A DNA stretch of 64,000 bases. Source: Longimicrobiales bacterium (GTDB taxonomy: Bacteria; Gemmatimonadota; Gemmatimonadetes; Longimicrobiales; Gaopeijiaceae). Positions within the stretch are counted from its first letter, which is position 1. Each line of letters begins with the position of its first letter. Under the pieces are notes generated by a model. The model was not told where the DNA came from and searched no databases. It worked only from the letters and a program-made list of their open reading frames with translations. Below are positions 39,393-48,893 of the stretch, one piece after another. Where the stretch lies: NCBI GenBank assembly GCA_958296005.1, contig CATQHQ010000002.1:1-64000 (forward strand), given 5' to 3'. A program made the position numbers and the translations under genes.

Positions 39393-41114
39393 CTATCGTG
39401 TCGGGGTGGGTCGAAAGTCTGCTTGAAAGAGCGCCCAGACGTTCGGGTCCAGGCGAGCGTCGGCGGGTTCGGCGGGCGCGGGGACGACAAAGCTCTGGCG
39501 TCCCCCCGCGACCTCGAGGGTGGCGAGGTGGAACGGGAGCGTCTCGCCGGCGGCGTAGAAGCCGATCTCCAGGGGCATGGCGAACGTGCCCGCCGTCTGG
39601 ACCTGGGCGAGATCCACGCGAACGGCGCCTGCGGCCGGATCGTACTCCCACGACCCCTCGAAACGGGGGTTGCCGCCCTGGCGCAGCCACTGGTCGAAGA
39701 ACGCCTGATGGTCGATCCCCGACGCCTCCTCCATCGCGTGCATGAAGTCGTCGGTCGATGCGGTCTCGTTCATGTGGCGGGCGTAGTAGAGCCGGACGCC
39801 CCGCCAGAACGCTTCGTCGCCCACGCGCTTGCGCAGCATGTGGAGGACCCACGCGCCCTTCTGGTAGGTCGCGACGCTGGTGACCCGCGCCATGTCGTCC
39901 AGGTCGTCGTGGACGATCCGGTAGTCGGGGTTCTGGTCGTACCAGCTCCACACGCGCTCGGCGGCCTGCCGCAAGCCGGCGACGAGGTCGTCGCGGCCGT
40001 AGGCGTGCTCTCGGAAGAGGAGGGTGAAGTAGGTGGCGAAGCCCTCGCTGAGCCAGACGTCGTCCCAGTCGGACTCGGTGACGGCGTTGCCGAACCACTG
40101 ATGGGCGATCTCGTGGATCACCACGTTCCGCCAGCGCACGCTCCGTTCCCCGGTGACCGAGTTCTCGCCGTACATGAGGGCAGTGGCGGCCTCCATCCCT
40201 CCGCCGGTGGCCGGGGACGTGACGTTGGCCAGCTTCTCGTAGGCGAAGGGGCCGACGCGGGCGTCGTAGAAGGCCAGCACGTCCTTGGTGGGGACCGCGA
40301 AGTCGTGGAAGCCGGCGTCCCGGTCCCGGGCGTAGACCCAGGTCTGGACGGGCTTGCCCTGGAAGTGCCCGTTGTGGTGAACCGCGAACCGCGCGACGCC
40401 GACGACGAAGAGCCACGGCGAGATCGGCACCGACTGCTTCCAGTGGGTGCGTCGCATGGAGTCGGGCGCGTCCGTTTCCTCCACCAGCAGGCCGTTGGAG
40501 ACGACTTGATAGTGGGCGGGGGCCGTGACCACGAACTCGCAGGTCGCCTTCTCGGCGATGTGGTCGATGGTGGGGAGCCAGTTGCGGGCCTTGTTCGGCC
40601 AGTTGTCGCTGAAGAACGTCCGCTCGCCGTGCTTGTTGGGACCGATCCGGAGGCCCGCCGCCGGAACGCCCCGGTAGGCGACGGTGAAGGTGGCGCGGTC
40701 CCCGGCGACGCTCGGTTGCGGGAGGCGGATTGCGAGAAGGTCGTTCTCGTGGAGGTAGGCAGCGGGGGACCGATCGGCGGCGACCTCCAGCACCTCCATG
40801 CCGCGGCCCGTCGCGTCGTCGCGGCTGGTCAGGTCCAGCGGCAGCTCGGTCACGCCGTCGGCGGTGAAGCGGACGACGATCGTGGCCAGCCCGGCGACCT
40901 CGTCGGAGTCGTCGCCCAGGGTCAGCTCGAAGCGGTAGGACTCCACGTCGATGCCGACGCGGCGAGGGTAAGGGTCCGGGCCGGCAGGGTGCTCGCCGCC
41001 GGGAACCGCGGCCAACGGCCCAAGGGCGGCGAATCCGAGCGCGACGACGAGTCCAACGGCCGCCGGACGAGTGCGACCGGCGCGAGGGGCGCGAGGAAGA
41101 AGTCCCCGGAGCAT
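39393..41114 (-). CDS. M1-family aminopeptidase
   Basis: A 573-residue protein with an N-terminal hydrophobic segment (signal peptide or anchor). The active site is intact: GGMEAATALMYG (in place of the usual GxMEN), HEIAHQWFG at 334-342, and the third zinc ligand Glu357 exactly 18 residues further, as in gluzincins. The C-terminal ARM-type domain is short. Starts with ATG 41114, first of a run of four secreted or unknown hydrolase genes on the minus strand; divergent to the gene at 41256. Confidence 0.9.
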   Translation of the reverse strand: MLRGLLPRAPRAGRTRPAAVGLVVALGFAALGPLAAVPGGEHPAGPDPYPRRVGIDVESYRFELTLGDDSDEVAGLATIVVRFTADGVTELPLDLTSRDDATGRGMEVLEVAADRSPAAYLHENDLLAIRLPQPSVAGDRATFTVAYRGVPAAGLRIGPNKHGERTFFSDNWPNKARNWLPTIDHIAEKATCEFVVTAPAHYQVVSNGLLVEETDAPDSMRRTHWKQSVPISPWLFVVGVARFAVHHNGHFQGKPVQTWVYARDRDAGFHDFAVPTKDVLAFYDARVGPFAYEKLANVTSPATGGGMEAATALMYGENSVTGERSVRWRNVVIHEIAHQWFGNAVTESDWDDVWLSEGFATYFTLLFREHAYGRDDLVAGLRQAAERVWSWYDQNPDYRIVHDDLDDMARVTSVATYQKGAWVLHMLRKRVGDEAFWRGVRLYYARHMNETASTDDFMHAMEEASGIDHQAFFDQWLRQGGNPRFEGSWEYDPAAGAVRVDLAQVQTAGTFAMPLEIGFYAAGETLPFHLATLEVAGGRQSFVVPAPAEPADARLDPNVWALFQADFRPTPTR

Positions 41115-41255
41115 CGGTCCTCCCGGCCTTGAGACGATGTGGAAAGGGGCAGCGACGAGACGCGAGCAGACAAGATGCCCGACGGGGGAGCGCCGGGGCA
41201 AGTTGCCTGCCGCCGGCCTATTGCTTCGCCCGCGCCCGGCATCATCTTCCTACTC

Positions 41256-43124
41256 ATGCATTTCCTCCGCCCCGTGGCGTGCGTGCTCGGCCTGCTGGTC
41301 GCCGCCTGTTCCACGGACGAGACCGGCCCCGAGCCCCGCGTCCCAGTCGGCCTGACTGTGCACGAAGGCGACGGGCAAACCGCCACGTCGGGAAGAGCGG
41401 TCGGCGACCCGGTGCTGGTGCGGGTGACCGGCGAGGACGGCGCGGGGGTCGCGGGCGTCTCCGTGACCTTCCAGGTGACGGGCGGCGGTGGTTCGGTGGA
41501 GTTCGCCCAGGCGGCCACGACGCCGGCCGGAGTAGCCTCGCCGGGCGACTGGACGCTGGGCGAGCCGGGGCCGCAGCAGCTGACCGCTTCCGTGGAGGGG
41601 CTGAGCGCCGTGTCGTTCGCGGCCGTCGCGACGGGGGCGCCGGCGGCCGTCGTCTTCGTCGTGGGCGACGAGCAGACGGCGGAGGTGGGGGCGGCGGTCG
41701 CCACGATCCCGGTGGCGCTGGTCACCGACGAGATGGACCGCCCGTTGGCCAAGATCCCCGTGGAGTTCAGGGCGGAAGGCGGGGGACGAGTGACGGGCGC
41801 GTCCCAGCTTACCGACGCGCAAGGTCGGGCGGCGCCCGACGGCTGGACGCTGGGCACGGTCTCGGGGGTCCAACGTCTCTTGGCCGTGGTGCCCGACAGC
41901 GAGATCGAAAACGCGCCGGCCGTGGTGGAGGTGCGAGCGGTGCCGGGCCCCGCGACCCGGCTCTCTGCCGTGGCGGGCGACGATCAAGAGGCCGAGGCGG
42001 GAAGTCCGGCGTCGATTACGCCCCGGGTCAAGGTCGCCGACGCCTACGGGAACGGTGTGGCCGGCGCAGAGGTGGCCTTCGAGGTGACGGCTGGCGGAGG
42101 CGAAGTGACGGGCGGCGAGACGGTCAGCGACTCGGCGGGGCTCGCGGCCCCGGAACTGTGGACGATGGGTCCAGCAGTCGGGTCCAACGCCCTCTCGGCC
42201 ACGGTTCGGGGCGGCCCGTTGAACGGTGCTTCCGTGACCTTCGCGGCCAACGGCACGCCCCCCGACTTCGACATCGAGGTGCATCACGTGGCCGGGTCCC
42301 TCGTCGCCGACGCCCACATCGCCGCCTTCCAGCGTGCCGCCTCGATATGGACGTCGGTCGTGGGAGGCGACCTGCCGCCGGCCTACATGTCGCAGGAGGA
42401 ACTGAACCAGTGCGGCGGAAAGCACTTCGAGGTCGTCGCCGACGGCGACCGAGTGGTGGACGACGTGCTGATCTACGCCAACGTCTACGAGATCGACGGA
42501 CGCGGAGGCATCCTCGGACTCGCGGGCCCGTGCTTCATCCGCGCAGAAACCGGCCTCCCCATAGTCGGGATCATGGGCTTCGACGTAGCCGACGCCGACG
42601 CTCTGGGCGAAGGTGGGGGATTTCAAGGGACCGTCCTTCACGAGATGGCCCATGTCCTCGGCTTCGGCACCCTTTGGGAGTACCTGGGGCTGCTGGAGGA
42701 CTCGGCGTCGACCGGCAACGAGGACCCCCACTTTCTGGGCGCCGCGGCGTTGGCGGCGTTCGACTCGGTAGGCGGCTCAAGCTACGACGGCGGAGGCAAG
42801 GTGCCGGTGGAGAACCTGGGCGGCGAAGGCACCCGGAACGGCCACTGGCGCGAGTCGGTCTTTCGCCACGAACTCATGACCGGCTGGATCGACGGCCCCA
42901 GCGACCCCCTGAGCATCGTCACCATAGGGTCCCTGGCGGACATGGGATACGAAGACGTGGACTACGACGCAGCCGATAGGTTCACGCTTCCCGAAGCCGC
43001 TCCCCCGTCCCGCCGGCTTGGTCGCCGCATCCATGTCGGCAACGACATCCTGCGCATCCCCGTCGGCCTGGTGGACCGGGACGGCCGCGTCGTGGGGTAC
43101 TGGGTCCCGAGGCGGCGCCGATGA
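41256..43124 (+). CDS. Leishmanolysin-like (M8) lipoprotein with Ig-like repeats
   Basis: A 622-residue lipoprotein (lipobox VAAC with MHFLRPVACVLGLLVAAC). At least three Big_1/Ig-like domains occupy the first 330 residues (each with a SVTFQVTGGGG-type strand). The protease domain has HEMAHVLGFG from His462, a third histidine in NGHWRESVF and the Met-turn HELMTG, as in M8 leishmanolysins. ATG 41256 is the first start that includes the signal peptide. The 3' end overlaps the restriction gene's ATG as ATGA. The Ig-like repeats suggest adhesion or distance from the surface. Confidence 0.85.
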   Translation: MHFLRPVACVLGLLVAACSTDETGPEPRVPVGLTVHEGDGQTATSGRAVGDPVLVRVTGEDGAGVAGVSVTFQVTGGGGSVEFAQAATTPAGVASPGDWTLGEPGPQQLTASVEGLSAVSFAAVATGAPAAVVFVVGDEQTAEVGAAVATIPVALVTDEMDRPLAKIPVEFRAEGGGRVTGASQLTDAQGRAAPDGWTLGTVSGVQRLLAVVPDSEIENAPAVVEVRAVPGPATRLSAVAGDDQEAEAGSPASITPRVKVADAYGNGVAGAEVAFEVTAGGGEVTGGETVSDSAGLAAPELWTMGPAVGSNALSATVRGGPLNGASVTFAANGTPPDFDIEVHHVAGSLVADAHIAAFQRAASIWTSVVGGDLPPAYMSQEELNQCGGKHFEVVADGDRVVDDVLIYANVYEIDGRGGILGLAGPCFIRAETGLPIVGIMGFDVADADALGEGGGFQGTVLHEMAHVLGFGTLWEYLGLLEDSASTGNEDPHFLGAAALAAFDSVGGSSYDGGGKVPVENLGGEGTRNGHWRESVFRHELMTGWIDGPSDPLSIVTIGSLADMGYEDVDYDAADRFTLPEAAPPSRRLGRRIHVGNDILRIPVGLVDRDGRVVGYWVPRRRR

Positions 43125-46100
43125 GCATCGGACGGGGGCGCGGGGCGGTTGGCCACGGGTCCTTGTGGGCCGAGTCGCAGCCGACGCTCGACCTCCGCCC
43201 CGACCAGCGGATCCGCGTTCCCTTCGAGCGCATCTTCGCGGAAGCCAGCACGACGAGCGAGAAGGGCCGCTGGTTTGAGCACCTCTTCATGGCGGTTGCG
43301 CGGGAGCTGCCCGACTTCCAGGTGGCGGATATCTGGACGTGGCGGGAGTGGCCCGAGCGCCTGGAGCTGACGGGGCTCGACGGACGCGACACGGGAATAG
43401 ACCTCGTTGCGAAGCTGACGAGCGGTAGCCTCGTGGCCGTCCAGTGCAAGTGCTACGAACGCAGCCACCGTGTGTCGAAGCCGGATGTGGACAGCTTCAT
43501 CAGCGCATCCGACGGCGCCGCCTTTGACCTTCGCTGGGTCGTCTCCACTTGCCCGTGGAACGCCAACGCCGAGAAAGCGATCAAGAACAAGCAGCCGGAA
43601 GTCCGCCGGATCGACTTCCTGGACTACCTCGACCGCACGATTCTCGAACTGGGCAGGCCCGCCGTGAGGCGCGAGCCCAAGCCGTTGCAGCGCCAAGCCA
43701 TCGAAGCCGTCCTGGACGGGTTGCAGACCCAGGGGAACGACCGCGGCAAGCTGGTGATGGCGTGCGGTACGGGCAAGACGTTCACGTCCCTGCGGATCGC
43801 GGAACGCCTGGTTCCCGACAATGGACGGATTCTCTTCGCGGCGCCGACGATCTCGCTGGTGTCGCAGGCTAGGCGGGAGTGGCTGACCCACACCGACCGA
43901 CCGATGTCGGCGCTCGTCGTGTGCTCGGACTCCACCGCGGGAGGCAGGGGGGAGCGGCACGAGGCTGGACCGGACGATCTGGTGTGTCCGGTACTGACGG
44001 ATCCGTCGGACGTCGCGACGCACCTTGCGGGCGACAACGGCGTCAAGGCGGTGTTCTGCACCTACCAGTCCCTCGATGTGGTCGTGAGGGCGCAACGCGA
44101 CCACGGCGGTCCCGGCTTCGATCTGGCCGTTGCCGACGAGGCTCACCGCACGACGGGCATCGACGTCGCCGACCGCAAGGTCAACTTCCAGCACTTCCAC
44201 CACCGGCTGGCCGCCGACCGGCGCATCTACATGACGGCCACGGAGCGCATCTACAAGGCGAGGTCGAAGAGCAAGGCCAAGAAGAAGGGCCTGGATGTGG
44301 TGGACATGTCGGACTTGGACACGTACGGGCCTCTTCTGCACAAGCTCAAGTTCAAGGACGCGGTGGCGGCGGGCGAGCTGTCGGACTACCGCGTGATCGT
44401 ACTGGGCGTCCACGAGAGCTACCTGACGCCGGCGATTCGTCGTTCGCTGGAGAACGCCGGCCCTGGCGCCAAGGTCGACGAGTCGGATCTGCTCCGGCTC
44501 TACGGAACCGCCCTGGCAATGAACGGATACGTGCGCGGCGGACCGGTCGAAGTGCCGAACCGCTTGCCTCGCACGCTTGCTTTCGCGTCGCGAATCGCCC
44601 GTTCTCGGTGGTTCGCCCACACGCTTTCGACTAACCGCACGCTGAAGGGTCAGATCACGCGCAGGCTGGAGGGAGACGCCCGGGCGCTGGACGTGCAGGC
44701 CGTGCACCTCGACGCCCGCAGCAGCGCCATTGAGCGAGGCGACAAGCTCCGCTGGCTGAACGACGCGAAGCGCGCCAACGAATCCCGAATGATCTGTAAC
44801 GTTCGCCTGTTTACCGAGGGCGTGGACGTGCCGGCGCTGGACGCGGTGTCGTTCCTTGATCCGCGAACCAGCCAGATTGACATAGTGCAATCGGTCGGGC
44901 GCGTGATGCGGAAGGCCGAAGGCAAACGGTTCGGCTACATCGTCGTTCCCGTGGCGCTGGAGGAAGGGGAGGACGTTGTCGACAAGCTGGAGAAGCGGGA
45001 CGACGACTACCGTGCAATCGGGCAGGTCCTTAGGGCGTTGCAGTCCCACGACGAGCGGTTGGCAGAGGCGACCCGAGACTTCGTGACGGCGCATCAGACG
45101 AAGCCCCTGTCGGAGCTTTCGCCGGAGGACCGCGACGAGATACTCGAGCGTGAACGGCAACGGGAGTTCGACCTGGACCTGACGCCGGTGGACGCCGCCA
45201 GCATCTTCACGCACATCGGTGCCGCGTCCGGGTTGGGCAAGCCCGGCCAGATGACCGCCGAGACGATTGCCGACGCGGTGAAGCTGGCGGCTACCTACCT
45301 TACTGCGGACCAAGCGATTCTCGATGCAGCACGAGATGTCTTGGAACTGCCGGCCGCCGAAGACAAAGAGACCTCCGTCGTCGCAGCACTGCTGCTCTGC
45401 AACGCCTGTCTGCTGCACAAGCGGCTGAAGTCCGATTCCGAGAGCATGAGGGCGTTGCCGGGCCTCGACGGGGTTGCTCGCGCCAACGATCCCGTGGAGC
45501 GCCTCCGCGCCGCGTGGGAAGTGATCCTCGAGAGGGACTACGAGCCCGTCTTCCGCCCCGCATTGGCACTTCTGGAGCGGTTCCAGTCTGCCTCTCTAGG
45601 GGCGTTGAGTACCCCCCCCCCCCCCCCCCCCCCCCCCGATTCTACTCAACGTCACGACAACGCCAAGAAGGCTGTGCAGGTCCTGGCAGAGCGCGCCGAG
45701 AGCCTTGCCGACTCGCTCAACGAACTCGGCTACGACCACGCGGGACCGCTGTACCACCGCATTCTCGGCAGCGCGGAGAGCGACGGCGCCTTCTACACGA
45801 ACAACATCTCGGCACTCATGTTGGCCGGACTGGCGCTTTCGCCCGACCTCGTCGACTGGTCCGACTATGAGGCGGCGACCAGCCTAAGAATCCTCGACCC
45901 TGCGTGCGGCACGGGCACGTTGCTCATGGCCGCGCTCAAGACGATCAAGGACAGGGGGCTCGAAGGTGGCGCGTTCACGCAGGACACGCTGACCGACGCG
46001 CACAAGAAGCTCGTAGAACGATCGATCCATGGCGTGGACATCAACTACCACGCCACCCAGCTCGCCGCGTCCAACCTCACGCTGGGAGCGCCGAGCGTCA

Positions 46101-47644
46101 ACTACGAGGCGATGTCGGTGCACACGCTCCAGCATGGCCCGCAGCGTGATGGAACGATACGCCTGGGTGGCCTGGAGCTCCTCCGGGATGCGGTGGCCGG
46201 CCGAGCGCCCGATCTGTTTGGGATAGCCAAGACCGCCAGGGTCGTGGAGCGGGACCGTGCCAGTAAACACGCCGCCGCGGCCCCGGACCTCCGGAAGCAG
46301 AACGTCGTCTTGATGAATCCGCCGTTCACGGCCAACGACAAGCGAGGACGTAAGTACGACGAGACTGAACTGAAGCGGATGCAACAAGAGGAAAAGAGGG
46401 TAAGGGAGGTGGTTGCGGCGGCAGACCCCGAGGCCGGTGCATTGATTGACTTCAACAGCATTAGCACGTTCTTCACGCCGATGGCGGACGTCTTGCTCAG
46501 GAACGACACCGGCATTCTCGGCAAGATATTGCCGACCACGGCGTGCACGAGCACATCGGGCGTCGAAGAGCGCCGGTTTCTGGCAAGCCGCTTCCATATT
46601 GACATGATCGTGACGACACACGATCCCAAGCGTCCCAATTTTTCTGAGAACACGAGCATCCATGAGTCGTTGCTCGTGTGCAGGCGCAAGACGAGGCGGA
46701 ACGGTGGTGCTCCAACGCTGTTCGTCTCGCTCGCGCACAAGTGCGACCACCCGTCCGAGGTCGCGGAGGTCCGTGATTGGCTGGCAGCGGTGCACGAGCG
46801 ACGCCCGCACAAGTGGCACTCGCTCTTTGAATGGCCCGAGGCACGGGTAGCGGCGGGCGACTGGTCGCCTGCGCAGTGGTTCGACGGTGCGTTGGCCCTG
46901 GTCGCTGGCGAGATCGAAACGCTTGCCGGGTTGACGCCATTGGGCGAGATGGCGCTCGTAGACCCAGGGGACCGAGCCATTAGGAAAGCGTTCCTGAACC
47001 CCCTAAAGAACGAGGTAAGACGCAAGTACCCGGTCATGTGGTGCCATGAGACGGGCAAGCGGACGACAATGAGGGCATCGGTGGATTATGTAACGGAGCC
47101 GAAGGCCGAGGAGGGAAGGTATGCGCGGAAGTTGTGGCCGAGGGCAAGTCGATTGCTAGTTGCGGCGAAGCTCAACCCCCAGGCCGTTCGCACGCCCTCG
47201 GTCCTCGTCGACGAGCCCGTACTGGGCAACGCTTGGATCCCGGTAACGCCCCTCGGTGACCTGTCGGAAAACGATGCGAACGTACAGCTGCGCGTGCAGA
47301 AGGCATGGTGTGCCTTCCTGAACTCGACGCCGGGCGCAGTTCTGTTCCTGAATCGCCGATCAAAGAAGCTGACCTACCCTGCCTATTCGCTTGATCAACT
47401 GCGGTCCCTGCCGTGTCCGGATCCCCTCAAGGTGAAAATCGAGCGGCTTGCCACCGCGTGCGACGAACTCCGAGACCAGGAGCTTCTGCCCTGGCCGCAG
47501 ATGGATCAGTGCCCGGTCCGGGCGCGGCTGGATGCCGTCGCGGGCGAGACCCTTGGTATCCGACCCAAGCAAATCGCCGAATGGCGTGCCAAGCTGGTCG
47601 CCGAGCCGACGATCTCCAACAAGCGACGGGTTGTCGGCGACTAG
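43121..47644 (+). CDS. Single-polypeptide type ISP-like restriction-modification enzyme with a poly-C tract
   Basis: A 1,507-residue protein with all restriction-modification domains. An N-terminal Mrr-like nuclease (Glu53, GID at 92-94, QCK at 108-110) is followed by an SF2 helicase-translocase (GTGKT 216-220; DEAH 339-342; motif VI-like QSVGRVMRK). Then come the gamma-type N6-adenine methyltransferase (DPACGTG 926-932; NPPF 1066-1069) and a C-terminal target-recognition region. Known relatives (LlaGI-type) have this order and length. Residues 831-839 are Thr followed by eight Pro, encoded by 26 consecutive C. ATG 43121 overlaps the upstream stop (ATGA), an unusual context for a defence gene. 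As read here, the frame is intact (ON). Confidence 0.9.
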   Translation: MSIGRGRGAVGHGSLWAESQPTLDLRPDQRIRVPFERIFAEASTTSEKGRWFEHLFMAVARELPDFQVADIWTWREWPERLELTGLDGRDTGIDLVAKLTSGSLVAVQCKCYERSHRVSKPDVDSFISASDGAAFDLRWVVSTCPWNANAEKAIKNKQPEVRRIDFLDYLDRTILELGRPAVRREPKPLQRQAIEAVLDGLQTQGNDRGKLVMACGTGKTFTSLRIAERLVPDNGRILFAAPTISLVSQARREWLTHTDRPMSALVVCSDSTAGGRGERHEAGPDDLVCPVLTDPSDVATHLAGDNGVKAVFCTYQSLDVVVRAQRDHGGPGFDLAVADEAHRTTGIDVADRKVNFQHFHHRLAADRRIYMTATERIYKARSKSKAKKKGLDVVDMSDLDTYGPLLHKLKFKDAVAAGELSDYRVIVLGVHESYLTPAIRRSLENAGPGAKVDESDLLRLYGTALAMNGYVRGGPVEVPNRLPRTLAFASRIARSRWFAHTLSTNRTLKGQITRRLEGDARALDVQAVHLDARSSAIERGDKLRWLNDAKRANESRMICNVRLFTEGVDVPALDAVSFLDPRTSQIDIVQSVGRVMRKAEGKRFGYIVVPVALEEGEDVVDKLEKRDDDYRAIGQVLRALQSHDERLAEATRDFVTAHQTKPLSELSPEDRDEILERERQREFDLDLTPVDAASIFTHIGAASGLGKPGQMTAETIADAVKLAATYLTADQAILDAARDVLELPAAEDKETSVVAALLLCNACLLHKRLKSDSESMRALPGLDGVARANDPVERLRAAWEVILERDYEPVFRPALALLERFQSASLGALSTPPPPPPPPDSTQRHDNAKKAVQVLAERAESLADSLNELGYDHAGPLYHRILGSAESDGAFYTNNISALMLAGLALSPDLVDWSDYEAATSLRILDPACGTGTLLMAALKTIKDRGLEGGAFTQDTLTDAHKKLVERSIHGVDINYHATQLAASNLTLGAPSVNYEAMSVHTLQHGPQRDGTIRLGGLELLRDAVAGRAPDLFGIAKTARVVERDRASKHAAAAPDLRKQNVVLMNPPFTANDKRGRKYDETELKRMQQEEKRVREVVAAADPEAGALIDFNSISTFFTPMADVLLRNDTGILGKILPTTACTSTSGVEERRFLASRFHIDMIVTTHDPKRPNFSENTSIHESLLVCRRKTRRNGGAPTLFVSLAHKCDHPSEVAEVRDWLAAVHERRPHKWHSLFEWPEARVAAGDWSPAQWFDGALALVAGEIETLAGLTPLGEMALVDPGDRAIRKAFLNPLKNEVRRKYPVMWCHETGKRTTMRASVDYVTEPKAEEGRYARKLWPRASRLLVAAKLNPQAVRTPSVLVDEPVLGNAWIPVTPLGDLSENDANVQLRVQKAWCAFLNSTPGAVLFLNRRSKKLTYPAYSLDQLRSLPCPDPLKVKIERLATACDELRDQELLPWPQMDQCPVRARLDAVAGETLGIRPKQIAEWRAKLVAEPTISNKRRVVGD
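45612..45637 (+). repeat. 26-nt poly-C tract inside the restriction-modification gene
   Basis: The tract lies between the helicase and methyltransferase parts. With 26 C the frame is open. With one C more, translation stops at TGA 45868-45870; with one fewer, at TAA 45885-45887 (coordinates of this sequence). Both stops precede the methyltransferase motif DPACGTG, which begins at 45896. Homopolymers of this length are prone to slippage. Confidence 0.9.
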
Positions 47645-47753
47645 CCTGCCTGTTCAAGATTCGAAAGCGGCCGACAGGTTGATCGGTGCCTATCCAGGCT
47701 TAGGTCGCTAGACGCTTTGAGCATCGAGTTGACGACTTTGCGGAGTTGGGACT

Positions 47754-48422
47754 GTGAAGCGAGCCGAGCTGCAGAGAGAGCGCCTCCAAGCGCGGCTGGA
47801 CGCCCTCAAGACGCAGCGCGAAAGGAACGTCCTTGGCCAGTTCGCCACGCCCGGACCGTTGGCGGAGGAGATCGTCGAGTCGGCACAGGCGATCGTTGGC
47901 AGGCCGAACGGCGGGACCTCGTCCTCGACCCGGCCTTCGGGACGGGCGCGTTCTACTCGGCTCTGCTACGGGTCTTCCCGCAAGGTTCCATCGGCGCCGC
48001 CCGCGGGTTCGAGATCGATCCGCACTACGGTCGGCCGACGGCGGACCTGTGGAGAACGAGGGGGCTTTGACTGCAACTGTGCGACTTCACCTCGCAGCGA
48101 CCATCTGGAAGCGCCGACCTCGCAGACCTGCTGATCTGCAATCCGCCGTACGTGCGCCACCATAATGTCGTGCGCGAGATGAAGCGGCGACTGGCCGAAG
48201 GCGACGTTGGCAAGGGCGACGGATTGCCCCGTCGGGCGCGATTCCGTCTGGCGCGCGCTGCGCCGCACGGTGGAAACCCAGTGGAGCGGCAGCGGCAGAG
48301 TGTACGGCGGCGGCCTGCACAAGGTCGAGCCCGGTGAACTTGGCCGACTGCCTGCCGACACGCTGATCGACGCCCATCCAGAGTTGCGTCGCGAACTCGC
48401 TCAGCAGCCGATGTTGCTGTAG
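47754..48422 (+). pseudogene. Broken N6-adenine DNA methyltransferase gene
   Basis: Fragments of an Eco57I-like methyltransferase are spread over two frames. VLGQFATPGPLAEEIVESA comes from GTG 47754; then, after a frameshift near 47915, VLDPAFGTGAFYSALLRVFP (motif I); an in-frame TGA at 48068; LLICNPPYVRHHN (NPPY); and, after an apparent deletion of the middle of the gene, the typical C-terminus RVYGGGLHKVEPGEL in another frame. The missing middle, the stop and the frameshifts make it non-functional. It follows the intact restriction-modification gene by 109 nt. Confidence 0.85.
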
Positions 48423-48428
48423 AGGCGC

Positions 48429-48722
48429 TCAGACAGCGATTGCCTCCTGTTCCACGTAGGGCTTGAGCTCGGGCCGGAGGGCCTTGGCAGTAACGAGGTC
48501 GACCCGGCGGCCCAGCAGGTCCTCAAGATAGAACTGCGTGCCGAAGAAGTCGTTCACTGTGGTCGGCCCGTCGAAACTCACCATGATGTCGACGTCGCTC
48601 TCATCGGACGGGTCGCCTCGCGCCACCGAGCCGAACAGGGACAGGCTGACGACCCGATGCCGTCGGGCGAGCACTTCCTTGTGCGCCCGCAGCAGGTCCA
48701 ACACCTCTTCCGTGGAACCCAT
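48429..48722 (-). CDS. MNT-type nucleotidyltransferase (orphan antitoxin-like)
   Basis: A 97-residue protein with the minimal nucleotidyltransferase motif SLFGSVARGD followed by SDVDIMV (Gly31, Ser32, Asp43, Asp45). In MNT-HEPN toxin-antitoxin pairs this enzyme polyadenylates or AMPylates the HEPN ribonuclease. The toxin gene would be expected next to it, but only the broken methyltransferase lies beyond its 3' end. ATG 48722. Either the HEPN partner was lost or it is elsewhere. Confidence 0.8.
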   Translation of the reverse strand: MGSTEEVLDLLRAHKEVLARRHRVVSLSLFGSVARGDPSDESDVDIMVSFDGPTTVNDFFGTQFYLEDLLGRRVDLVTAKALRPELKPYVEQEAIAV

Positions 48723-48893
48723 CTTCGTCGTCGCCGTCTCCGAGGAAGGAGCCTACCTGATCCCGTATCGCGTACGGAAGGTCAGCGGCTTGTTCTGCCG
48801 TGCTTTTCTGGCCTCTTGCCGTTCCTGTTTCGCCCGCGCGATTCGCTTCCGCCCGAACACAAGTATACGGGCCTCCCTACCGAGACGGCAGGA

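Noticed and set aside
47645..47753. Specificity or third subunit of the restriction system
   Set aside because: Only a 109-nt spacer without a plausible gene; the single-chain enzyme carries its own recognition region.
48429..48893. HEPN toxin partner of the MNT gene
   Set aside because: No HEPN-like protein with an RxxxxH motif is visible on either side; the sequence beyond is the broken methyltransferase on one side and a short spacer before the ligase gene on the other.
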